Shown here: positions 13,701 through 27,100 of the stretch, piece after piece | Layout of the letters: every line of letters begins with the position of its first letter | Numbering within the stretch: the stretch's first letter is position 1 | Source of the DNA: Notamacropus eugenii | Lineage: Eukaryota > Chordata > Mammalia > Diprotodontia > Macropodidae | Assembly: GCF_028372415.1 (NCBI RefSeq) | Contig: NC_092875.1 | Span: forward strand, 146,228,856-146,292,855 | Direction of reading: 5' to 3' | DNA: 64,000 bases | Position numbers and translations under genes: made by a program | Notes under the pieces: generated by a model | What the model saw: only the letters and a program-made list of their open reading frames with translations | Told to the model about the DNA's origin: nothing | Database searches by the model: none

Positions 13701-16700
13701 AGAGGATAACAAAATAAAATAGATAATTTTCATTACATAAATTTAAAAAGTTCTTGCATAAATGAAAAAATGCAACTAAAATCTGAAGAGAAACAGGTAA
13801 TTGGGAAAAATTTTTGTGTAATATTTCTTGACTAAAGGTCTTGTCTTACATCCAAATTGATCAGAAGCAGAGCCATTCCCCAACTGACAAATTGTCACAA
13901 TATATGAACAGGTAGTTTTCAAAAGAAATACAAACTAACAATAGCCATATGAAAAATGCTCTAAATCACTAAAAATTAGAGAAACACAAATTAAAACAAC
14001 TCTGAGGCTCTACTTCGCAATCATCAGATTGGCAAAAAAATATTTTAAAAAATGGCAGTTCTTGAAGGGACTGCAGGAAAACCGATGCATTAACACATGA
14101 TTTGTATAGTTGCGAAATGGAAAGCAATGTGGAACTATGCCCCCCCAAATCACTAATTAGTATACTGATGTGTACACTATTTGATATAGTGATATCACTA
14201 TTAGGTATATACCTGAAAGAGATCAAAGAAGAAAGAGAAAGAAAAAAGGAAAGGAAAAGGAAGCAGGGAAAGAATTCCTCATTTTCTTTCAGATTAGCTT
14301 AAATATTACCTTGTACATGAAGTCTTTTCTGATCATAATTGCTAATATAAACCTCTCCCAAAATTACTTTGTCCATTTTTTTTGCTTCCATGCTCTTTAT
14401 ATCTGTAGACATTGTTTAATTTGGTAGATTTGAATTTCCATGATATTTCATTTTTTTTTTTTGCTTTTATATCTCCTGGGACAAAATAGCAGCATATAGT
14501 AGGTGCCTAATATGATAATCAATTAGACAACAGTCATTCTAAAAGGTTTCAGCTTTGAGAAGCTGTCTGCAGCTAGATGGCCCAGTGGATAGAGTGCTGG
14601 GCCTAGAGTCAGAAAGACTTCTTCCTGAGTTCAAATCCAGCCTCAGACACTTACTAGCTGTGTAACCCTGTGCAAGTCACTTAATCTTTTTCCCCTGTAA
14701 AATGAGCTGAGGAAGGAAGTGGCAAATCACTCCAGTATCTTTGCCAAGAAAACATCAAAGAGGTCATGAAGAGCCAGACGCTACCGAAAAATGACTGAAC
14801 AACATTGGCTTTGTTCACTGGTCAATTAATCTTATCTAACAAATATTGGTGTATCTGCTATAATTATTTTTGTGGTAGTTCTTTTGCAATGCTCATCATG
14901 AGCACAGCAATAAGAGATTAAGAAATATCCCATGAAATGATGTTTCTTGTTGTCTTTGGATGCATGACAAAACAAACTTCTTTATCTTTATGTGCTTTTC
15001 TAAAGAAAAGTTATGACCCACACTTAGTTTGGCTGCAGATTGCTTGTTTCCTGGTTTTATTTACAGTGAGACTGTAAAGACTGACTTAAGATCTTCCCAT
15101 AGTTATTTGACAATAGTCCTACTTGGAGAATCAATAGCTAAATTAATGTTTGTAGACTCTACGAAAACCATGACTCTCAGTACCATCTGCCCTTTTATAG
15201 AGGAGACCCTCCCAGGATGGAATGCCTTTATGCATTTTATTTTTGGCCCACGTATTGTCATGACCAAAGAAATCATCCTCAAGCAGCCAGGCCACTGTTG
15301 ATGAGCTGCTCTGTACCTAATTACCTTGGCTGTTCCTCAGAAAGCAGACTTGGTCTGTTGCTAGGACCATATCTGAAACCTTTCCAGCATTGTAGAATTT
15401 CCCAGAGCTTATGTTCCACTGGCACAATCTTTAAGAACCCAGGGTTAACTTCCATGCTGAGATGAAGCAGCAGAGTAGGATTTTGTGAAGCCCAATGTCC
15501 CCAAACAATATTTGAAAGCCAAAAAGTAGAATAGTAACTTCAAGCATAAATAACAAGTTACTAACCAAGCTATTTTAGGTTCTTTGTGCTTTGTATGAGC
15601 TCTGCAAGTAGAGTATAGCAGAAAGACGACTGGTTATAAAGCCAGATGATCTATAATAAAATCCTGGCTCTGCGACTTGCTAATCTAAGTAGCACTTTCT
15701 GGAACTCAGTTTCTTAATCTCTAAAATGAGAGGGTTAGAATAGATGATTTCTAAGATCCTTTCCAGCTCTAAATTTAATTAGTTCATATCTGGACTACCT
15801 GTATATTTGGGAGCTTTATGATAATAATAAAAGCATGAAAAAAATCCTGACCAAAACATTCAATTTAAATTTACACTGAAAATTTTAGTAGTATTATAAC
15901 CACAAATAGCACATTTTCCAGATGTAAAACTTTCGTCACTGCAATTTAGAATCAGGATTTTATCTGGATTCCTGGTTTCAGCATAGAACCCCTGCAGAGG
16001 CAACCGCCTTTAAACAATCTAGATCTATAACTTTTACAACTTACCATCTTAAGCAGTTCTTACAGATTACTAACATCATTCTTTTTGGGGACAATTTAAT
16101 TAAAATGCATCAGTGGTGTAAAACTGTCACAGTTACTGATGAAGAAAGCAGGTGAAGAAACTGGAGAGAAATTTCAAATACCTAAGAGATTTTCATATAG
16201 AATTTGTGCTTTGAAGAACGGAAACAGGGTTCTGATTTATTCATTCTCTTAGCCACTTATTGTGTTGGTTGATATTAGGACACAAAGATGAATTGGCAGC
16301 TAGGTGATGCAGTGGATAGAGCACCAGTGCAGGAGTCATGAGGACCTGAGTTCAAATCTCACCTCAGACACTTGACACTTACTAGCTGTGTGACCTTGGG
16401 CAAGTCACTTAACCCCAACTGCCTCATCCTGGGTCATCTCCAATCATCCTGATGAATATCTGGTCACTGGATTCAGATGGCTCTGGAGGAGAAGTGAGGC
16501 TGGTGACCTGCACAGCCCTCCCTCACTCAAAACAAAGTCAAGTGTAAGTCATGTCATTATTTCTCTGATGGCATGGTCTTCTTCAGCAACGAAGAATGAA
16601 CACACACAATAAAGATGAATAAAACGGTCCTTGCCTTTACAGAGCTTATGATAAAAATAGCAGATTTTATATAATGGTTTAAATATCATAAAATGCTTTA

Positions 16701-19700
16701 CACACACTATATAATCTGATCTTTACAATAACCCTGAAAGGTAGTTACTATGGGTCTTATCATTTTAATTTTACACATGGGGAAACTGAGGTCCAGAGAG
16801 GTGAAGTAACTTGCCCACCATGTTTATACAGCTCATAAAGAAAGGAAGAGGAACTGAGCTCAGGCTTCTTCTGTTTCAAGTACAATGTCTCATTCACTAA
16901 CCAGACTGTCTCTCAATTTCATAACACAAGAGTTCCTATAGAAAAATTGAAGGACTGATTCCTAATGTGATTAACTTTCCTGCATCTTGCAATTAAAAAC
17001 CCAAACCCTCGAATCTCCTAAATTTTCAGAAATAAAAGGATGAAAATATAACTGCTCAAAAATAGTAAAAAGAAAGATTAGTCATCCATTTATCCCTGCA
17101 AATTTATCACATGTAGGAATATATACTTTCAGGTATGTAACATGAATCCATTGCCCTTAATGGCCCTGGTTTGCTAAAATATAAGTAGTGGCTTACACTA
17201 CTTATAGTAGTGGGCATATGGTTGCGCCTATCAATGTTTTTTGGTTTTTTTTTTTTTTTTACAATAACTTAAGTAGAGTCAATGAATATTTAACACCTAA
17301 TCTGAAAAAAAAAACAAAAAAATTTGGCAATCTCATTTATAGTGTTCATTTATGTTTATAATTTAAATTAATGGAAGCTGGCAACTGATTTCCAATAGTT
17401 CTTCTGAGTTTAACTGAAATCAAATCACTGCGATAGTCGCTTACGCCACTACTAGAGAAACAGAAAACTACAAATCAATGCCACATATTAGATTCACAAA
17501 AATACCAGTTCTATTCTCTTCCTGATAAAGTTGTGCCTCTGCCTTGCCTCTCCCTCCCTCCGTTTTCTATCTCTTCTTCCATTTTTATCATGGAATGTTT
17601 TAAACATTCTGATCCCTTAAAAATGTACGCATTAAATATTCTCAGTATGAAAGAATGGCAAATCAGGAGTGAGGTGAAGATCAGTATTCCAGTCCTGGTC
17701 CCACCACTCAGTAGTCATGTGACTTTTGGCCAATCATTTCCTGTACCTGAGACTGTTTCCTCACATGTAAAACAGAGGTCATAGCATCATAGACCTCAAG
17801 CTAAAAGGGTATGTATTCCATTGAGCCCCACAACTTTCATTTTACAGATGATGAAACTAAGGATGAATGAATGAAGACGATGAGGCCTAAGGAGGGCAAA
17901 TGCCTTATTCAAAACCAACAGGTAATGGTCAGAGCTAGAATTAACCTCAGGTCTTTTGACTCCAAAGAAAGTGGTGCTCATTCATCATACCATGGCACTT
18001 GCCCTCTCTAGTTCAAAGGGCTTTTCTGAGGATGGAATGAGATATAGGAAATTATAAATTAAATAAATATAATTACATAATTTATATATGTAATATATAA
18101 ACATAAATAGATAATGTTTATATTATATATAATAATATAATTATAAATTACAAAATTTAAAAAGAAGCATAATATTTATGGAGATAGTGCAGTGCAGTAA
18201 AAAAAACCACATTGGATTAATAGACAAAATATCTTGCTTCTAGTCTCAGCTCTGTCACTCCTCAGCTGTGGGACTGAGATGAAGTCATTGACCCTCTTTG
18301 TCTTCATTGAACCACAATTTCCTTTTCCCTTAAACAGAGACAAATAACTCCCACCCTACCTGTGACATGCTTCAAAATATTATTGTAAAGATCATAAGCC
18401 AATATCCACAAAAATGTTTTGTAAACTAGAAATCACCATACAAATACAAGATATTGTTATTACATTCTAAATTACCATTAAGGTCTTTTCTTATAAGTAT
18501 TTTAATAATTGATTTGTCTTAACTTACATAGTTTGAAGAAGTGAAAATAGATTTAAAGGGTACCATTGTTATCTTTTATTACTTACAATTACAAGGAAAT
18601 TAAAATTTTCCTTCATATATGAAAAATATAGTATAAATAATATGGTATAAATATGTAGTATAAATAACATAGTATCACATATAGCATAATAAGGTATAAT
18701 AATACAATATGGTATAATACTATAGTATAAGTAATATAATAGAATTCTTAATGGAGCAATTCCATATGATAATTTTACTAGCAAATATGACCATTTTACT
18801 TTTACTAAATAAACTGGAAACCTCACAAATAAATGCCCTAGAATTGTCAGACATTTTCCATGACATACCTGAAAACAATGAAAACATGGAATCGCTCTTT
18901 AGCACCAAGATTAAACACATTCTTGAATAAAATGTTATAAAGAACAAAATCCATTAGAAATTATTTCTCCAGGGTTCATAAAAACAATAATTCTGCAATT
19001 AAGCAATATTCAGCTGAAGTTTTATTCCTCCTTTGGGTCCATGGTCTCATGGATGCTGGTATTCTTTCCCTTCCATAGAGATCACAGTCCATCCTTGACA
19101 AGCCTGAATGACTTTCTTCCATGTCCTCTCACAAATCCACCTGAAGGTCTACACATGCTTTGGACTTTCCTCTGTTTCCTTGACACATTATGGATATTAG
19201 TGGAGCACAAAGACAGTCATCATTTAACTCTCACTCTAGTTACATGACTGGTTCATCTGTTTATGCTTTCCCCCTGATTCAACATTTCTTTAATGATAAT
19301 CTTCACTCTAATTTTTGTGCCAATTTTCATTTATGTCATAGCCTGCTCATGCCTACTAGGAACCTCTCTGTTGCTGTTTGGATGATCTTCATCTTCAACT
19401 CTTTGGAAACAATATTAGTCTGTAGATTACTGTCATACAACATTACCTGAATGATGCTGTTATTTTAAAAAAATGGCTGTTAATCCTAAGGAGAAGTTTG
19501 GGGGTCATTAAAGGAACTTGGTGATTTCCCAAAGCTATTCAGTTTCATTGGAAATGAATTTGTTGAAGCCATACTATGTGATTGGAGCTGACTATGCTAG
19601 GTATTGGGATACAAAGACAAAAAGTAAGCAGTCTCTGCCCTTGAGGAGTTTACATTCTGTTGGGAAGAAATCTCATGAAATAAGTTAAAACATAAAAGGA

Positions 19701-22700
19701 AATCCAAACATAATCTGGGGGTGGTATGAGAAATAGCACTAATCAATAGAAGGATGAGGAAAGACCTCCTAGAGGAGTTTATAACTAAGAAGCTTTGAAA
19801 GAAGCAAGAAATTCTAAGACAGGGTAAGAAGGTGAGGGAGTAACATGTTCCAGGCATAGGGACAGTCAGTATAAAAAGTCAAAAGTCCCTCTGGTCATTG
19901 CAGAGATGGAATTTTGGTTAAGATGACAATGTAAAAAAGAATTAGCTGAGTCTAGCTCTCCTAACAAACACAGAAATAAAGGTTTAAAAGGATACCAGAT
20001 GAAACAGTGATCAAATAAGATGACAGGTAAATTGCATGTAAATCAGGCAGATAGCAATTGTTTTTGTTCTGGTCAGATATTCTGAGGATATTCCCTTCCC
20101 AGACTGATTCTTTTCTCAAGGCAAAACAGGTCATCTTTGCCTCCATTCTTATCTAGCCCTTAATTACTAAGGGGTCATTGCCTTAGGCAAACTGAGACCA
20201 AGGAAAGACCTTTTCAAGGCCAAGATCTGCCACTGCATCCAGGGCCATCTCCAGTCACCCTGACCTACGTCTTGCCACTAGGCTCCAATGTCTCTAGAGG
20301 AGGGAGTGAAGCTGATGACTTTGCACAGCCCTGCCTCACTTAAATCCAATTCACTTGTAAGTCGAGACATCACTTTTGTGATATCATTGGTCCTCTATGA
20401 GGGTGAAGGAAAAAACAACAATTATTCATTATAGGATTGTACAAGAAGACAGAAGCCTGTGGGTGCTCTGAGTAGCAGTGTGCTATATAGTCTCAGCCTG
20501 ACAGTCACAGCAAGGATTTGGGGCAAAGCAGGATATATATGACTCAGGATCTGAAGCTACCATTGCTTTTAGGAGCCAAGATCAGCTTGTGGAAATGACT
20601 GACATTACAGGGCAATTGTGTGACACTCGGGTAGTCCATGCCAAAGACCCTTCAGGGGGCCTGAGAACAACGCAGTAGTTAACATCTGATTAGGGATTGT
20701 CAGGGTTAAAGCAGGGGATGGAATCAGATAGCAGTTTATCATTGTACAAAGAAAAGGGGACTGAGATAGTGCTAAGACCGACAAGGAAAGGTAGGAAGTG
20801 TGACAGGGCACTGACATCTAGGATGCAACCTAGCAGAGAGTGACAACCTATATATAAGAGTATAGGAGGGAGAAAAACTTGATCTTGGCACAAAGTTTCT
20901 GAGTTAGGAACTGAGGCTGGAGATACAAACAAATACACAATAAAGAAACACTACAGGTTAAGAGAAGCTGAAAAGATAAATCCCAGTACAAGCAGAATCT
21001 TAGCAAAAGGAATGATTTGGCCACGAGTACTTCAAGTGTAGACCAAAGCTATGAAGCAAGAGAAAAACTGAAATTAGAGCTCTTTATGAGAAACGTATTA
21101 GAATAAAGAACTTTTGATAGAAGACAGAAAATATGATACTTAAGTTCACAAAAAATTCCATTTTCAGAGACTGGATCCATGGGTGTGGAATATTGCATAT
21201 AACCTCAGATTTCTTTCCAATGTGTTGATTGTCTTCACTGACTTTTTATTCTTTCTCTTTAAAATAATTTTGTTATAAGGGATGCCTCTGGAGGGGAATA
21301 CAGGAAGAGATATAGGTGACATAAAAACAAAAGATATCAATTAAAAAAAACTACTTCTTAAAGAATAGTCTAGGGATATTCTGTATTCATCCTTCACTGC
21401 CAAAGACGATCATGCCATCAGAGAAATGAGGACATGACTTGCATTTGACTTTGTTTTGAGCGAAAGAGGGCTGTGCAGGTCACCAGCCTCACTTCTCCTC
21501 CAGGGCCATCTGAATCCAGTGACCTGATATTCCTCAGGATGACTGGAGATGACCCAGGATGCACTGGGAGACCTTGGGCCCTTTAGGCCAAGGTCTTTGC
21601 AGGTACTCACTTAGGGTGAGGCAAGGCCAATTCATTGAATAGGCCTGTTTAAGAAGCAGCCAGGGTATGGCCCCTTTAATGAGGTCAAGAAGAAGAAAGA
21701 CATCAGGTTGAGTGAGAAACAGGCATGTTTTTGCCAAAAGCTGAACACAGAAGCGGAAAAAAGGTGAAATCACACTGCTTTAATAAGACATTACTAGTGT
21801 TGATGTCATTCTTTTTCTTTCTCCACGTTCTTCTTTATAATAAGGGGTATAAGGAAATGAAAAAAACTGAGTATATAATGAAGGGAAAGACAGAATTAAA
21901 GAATCACAACTGTGAATATTAATGGAATGAACTTATCTATAAAACAGGGAGAAGAGAGCAGAATGGATTAGAAAGCAGAATCCAAGAAAAAAATGCAGTG
22001 TCTACAAATAGGCAGGAAAATTATAATAGTATATTAACTCAATGTGTCCCTTTCAGGACTCAATAAATTTAAGAAGTTAAACAAGAAAAGTTAACAACCT
22101 GCAGAGAATTTTAGAAAGGTTAGATTTGAAATATCTGTTAATTACTTAATGAGAATTGATATCCACTGTGAAAATGGCAAATATCTTTGGCAAGCACACA
22201 TTTTGTGCTTCATTTGACATTTATAATCAGAGGACCACTTAAAATATTTTTCAGGGAGTCCTGTATTCCAATATGTCTATGGGAGAATTTTGTTAGTGGA
22301 AAGCCTATAAGGGTGTTCCTCTACAAAATCAAATGCTTTTTTTATATTCAACAAATAATAAATATAACAGGATCTTGTATTCTCAGGACCTTTCAGTCAA
22401 TTGTGTGATTATGATGATATCTATCTGCTTTTTGTTGTATACAAGTCTTTGAAATAATTTCTTATTCCTATCCTCCCATGACCATTTTTGCATTTAAGTC
22501 ATCAAGTATCAAAGTATATTAATTTTGAAGGTCTTATCAAATTCTTCATGGAATTTCTTTACCTTCTTACACAGCAACTGTTGATATATAAACTGAACAT
22601 TTTCATAGGAACCTTTAAAAAAATTTATCAACAAGATTACTAAATGTCTCTTAATTGCATTTGTATACACAATACAACCAACTCCATTAGTTGCTTCTTT

Positions 22701-24038
22701 CAGGAGAACCTATGAGCTGTCTTTCCATTTAGCAGTAATTCCCTTTTAGTTTACGGTTTCATTGATAGAGAGAATGTTGATTAATACAATTCTATTGGTC
22801 TAGCAGAGTTAAAGGGTCAATGAACATGTATCTCAGTGTATCAACAGCTGAATTACAGCTTACAGATTGTTTAAAAACTTGTATAATTCTTAGGCCCCTC
22901 TGATTTCCTTTCCATAATTCTTCTTTTGTTGTTTAGTACCATTTTGCACTTTGTTTCGTGGTCTTGTATGGCCAAAGAAAGAATCATCAATCTGTCAGTA
23001 TATTGGTAATAAACTCCTTAGGTAGCTAAGATGATCCTCAGAAAACAGGCAGTCTGTTTCTAGGAGAGGACTCAAAGTCATTCTAGCATAATAGGAAGTG
23101 CCACTGCTTGTATTCTACTGGCACAATCCACTTTCAAACCACAATGACACAAAAGAATAGCATCTTATGAAGATTTCTGAAAACAAACAAAATTTCAACA
23201 GAAACTAATAACGCCAAAACCTGAATATAAAATAATTTATCCTGACCAATATTCAATTTCTCAATGCTAACCATCGGTAACATATATATTAATTAAGTCT
23301 AGAGATTCATTTGCATATTTCTTTAATATCTGAGCATGGTTCATTAGATCTATTCCATATTAAAAAAAAAAACTAAGATAGTTCATTAATTGACTTGGTG
23401 AAGTACCTTCAAACAATAATGAACAGCTTGTCACTAGTCCTGACTCTGTCACTATTTGGTATGTAACTTTAAATAAATTATTTAATCTTACTAAGACTTG
23501 GTTTCACTAATAACAAACTGAAGAATGTTAGAGAGGAGAGAGAATGTACAGACACTGATTCTTTATCTGTGAAATATAAAGGGTTGTACCACATGATCTC
23601 AGTCCCTCTAACTCTAAAAATGTTATTTTAAGTCACTAAGAGGCTGAGCGATATTATACATTATGACTTTAGTGAGAAATGATACTTAGGTAATCATCAC
23701 TTGAAAAGATTCATGCAAGAGGTATTTCCTGATATATAAATGGTTAAATGATTTGAATAAATAGTTTTCAAAGGAAGACCCTATCAACAGCCATGTAAAA
23801 AATGTTCCAAATCACAGCTAATTAGAGAAATACACAAAACTCTGAAGTTCTACCTCAAATGCATCCAATTAGCAAAGGTGACAAAAAAGAAGACAATCAC
23901 TAGAAGAGCTGTAGGAAAATAAGATGGTTGGTAATATGTGAGTTAGGCTAGCTATTATGGAAAACATTATGGAACAGTGCCCCCAAAGACACTAAATTGT
24001 GCTTATCCTTTGACCAATAATAAGACATCATTTCTAAG

Positions 24039-24120
<82 letters not shown>

Positions 24121-27100
24121 CTATACTCCCAAGAACTGAAAGAGAATAACAACTCATAGATGTATACACACACGTATGTATGTATATGTATATACATAAT
24201 ACACACACACACATAAATGTCAACTTGTGTTACAGAAATTAATTGGAAACTAAGGAATCAATTGGGGATTGGCTCTACAAATTATGGTGCTTGAATTTAA
24301 CAGAATATTGCACAACAAGAAATAATGAAAGTAGCAATTTCCTAGCTTCTTTCAAGACTCTGCTCGAGTCCCAATTTGTGAAAGAGGCTTTTCTTGCTCT
24401 TCTTCCTCTCCCTTCCCCCCCCTGAGTCCCTTTCCTTTGAGATTACCTTCCATCTCCACTGCATATATCTACTATGGACACACACAATTACAAGTAATAT
24501 TCCCCATTGGAATGCCAGTTATTTCAGATGAGGGGCTGTATTTCTGCTTTTCTTTGTATCCCCACTACTTCACTGACATTTTCAGAGAAACCTGGGAAGA
24601 CTTGTATAAACTGATGTGGAATGAAGGAAAAGACCAAGAGAATAATTTATATAACAATACTCTCAAGGCAAACAATGTTGTAAGACTTAAGGACTCCGAT
24701 CAGTGCAATGACCAGTCACAATGCTAAAATACCAAAGATAAAGCATGCTACCTACCACTTGACAGAAAATAGGTTAGAGGTGCAGAATGAGGCATTTTTA
24801 GACACAGACAATATTAGTACTTGTTTTACTTGACTTGCACATAAGAGTTCATGTCCTTTCTTTTTTCTTTTTCTTCATTCAACTCAAATCCCATCTTCTG
24901 CAAGAGACCTTTCACATTACCTAGTGCCTTCTTTACTTCTGAGATTTCCTCCCATTTACCCTGAATATATCTTTTATGTACTTCACTGTTTACCTATTGT
25001 TTCTCCCATTAGAATCTGAGCTCCTTACATGTTGGGAGTGTTTTTGACTTTGTATCTCCAGCACTTAGCATAGTGACTGAAACATAGGAGGCCATAATAA
25101 ATGCTTGTTGATTGCTGGAGGAGAACATTGGAATTAGGAGGAAGAGGGAATCTAGTGATAGAATTACCAAAGTCAAAGAAAAAGTACAGTGGTTCAGTTT
25201 TTTAATTGTACAGAAGAGAAAGAAGGCTAGAAGAAAACAGACAAGCAGGACTATTTTGACAGTTACATGCTCAATTTCCATGCTTATAAGGAAAATCAAG
25301 CTACAGGAAACAGATTTATGGGTTCATGTACAGTCCTATTTCTGTTGTACTTTAAATGAGGAAATGCTCATTTTATTTAGTGTTTAAGTTCAGAATAAAA
25401 ATAATATTTAAGAGAGAGAAGCTACCATTAAATAAATAGTGAAAAGAACATGGAATTTAGTTGAAAAAATCTGTATTTGAATTCCAACACTTTTACTTAT
25501 TATCTGTGTCTTATAACTATAATTTTATTAAACTGACCACCAAAACTGACACTTCAGTCTTATTTTTTTCTTCTGTATTCCAGTAAGAGATCTTCAAGAA
25601 TCTATAGAACCTCTCCACCTTACTATCCCAACAGCAATTCAAAATTACATGTCAAAAATGTAGCTTCTCTTTCTTCCTAGATTTGTTCCTCCTTTTGACT
25701 TTATGATTCCTCTCTGTGGACCACAGACCAAGTCTTTCATCCACACTGGTAATCTTGGTGCAGTCTCTGAATCTTCCTCTCTCTGATCTCTCATCTCCAA
25801 TAATTAACAAAATTCTGTCAATTCCATATCTGATGAATCCTTTGTATTCCTTTCTAGGCCCACTGGCACTACCAAAAACTAGCCCCTCTTTACCACTTTT
25901 CTAGACTCAAAATAGTCAAGGTTCTGTTTTCATTCTCTCCACACTTAATCTGTCCTTTATATTGTTGTCAGATTAATATTCCTTAAGTGTAGATCTGATG
26001 ACATAATTCCTCTGCTTAAAAAAAAGCACATTTTGCCTGGGAAGCCAATTTATAATTACTTTGCCTAGACTTCAGGACACTATATAATTTGGCACTGCTC
26101 TACCTTTCCACACTTCTCCCCACCATACTTCTCCACTCTAGCCAAAGTGATTTATTCTTTATTTGATGAATACTACCCTGGATTTTTATACCTCTATGTG
26201 TTTGATCACACTATTCCTTACAGCTAGAATTTCCTCCCGTACTTTCTTTGTCTGATGAGTCCCTACTCATTCTTTAAAACTCCTTCATAAAACCTTTATT
26301 GATCCTACCTGTAGGTAGTTATTTTCTTTTTACCTCACAGTACCTAGTGTGATACCCTGCATGAAGTAGCTATTTAATAAATGTTTGAGTTGAATTATTG
26401 AATATCTATCTTTTGTATTCCCATACGTAGGGCTCTGGAGGAGAAAGTGAGGCTTGTGACTTTGCACAACCCTCCCTCCCTCAAATCCAACTCAATTGTA
26501 AGTCATATCATAATCTTCCTAATGTCATGGTTCTCTTCGAGAACAAAGGACAAACCACACAATCTCATACCTCACACAATGTCTTATTTATCATTGTCTG
26601 GTTGTTGATGTTTTTTCTGCTATAGGATATGATGGAAATTCCTTAGTCCAACATGCAAGACCCCTAGAATCTAACTCCAGCAACTTGTGTTAGCTTTATA
26701 ATATGTTGTTCCCCCTTGTGCAATCAATATTTTGGCCAAACTAATTTTCTTGTTTAATCTCATTTCATGCTTTCCTACTTCTGTAAATTTGCTAATGATC
26801 TTCATTTCTGTCTACTTAAATCCTTCAGAAAAAAAAACAAAACAAACTAAATTTGGTGATTTTTATCATTGATGAACTTCAGGAACTTATTTTAGTAAAA
26901 TGGTGGGAGAAGCCAAGTTATAAAGAATTAAAGAATAAGTGATGAGGAATTGAATATAGACTTCCAGTTTGAGAAATTTCCCCATGGAAAGAAGGGAGGA
27001 TAATAACTATAAAGGACAGCAGAGTGACCTGAAAGTTCTGGGTTTTTTGATGTACCCACAGAATCATTGGATTTTAGAAGGTACTACAAAGAACATCCCC

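Larger units (their letters stand above)
23715..24850 (+). mobile_element. L1 3' end, interrupted
   Basis: L1 landmarks at 23765-24000 ('caaatcacagctaattagagaaatac', 'ggaacagtgcccccaaaga') and 24243-24340 (a frame reading SIGDWLYKLWCLNLTEYC, the ORF2 C-terminus) and again at 24586-24840. A CA/TA microsatellite and an L2-like block (24345-24585) interrupt it. Confidence 0.75.

Noticed and set aside
14560..14660. tRNA gene
   Set aside because: The B-box-like GTTCAAATCC belongs to a tRNA-derived SINE head; no cloverleaf can be closed.
23948..24223. Cys/Val-rich and His/Thr-rich frames
   Set aside because: Translations of the CA/TG microsatellite.
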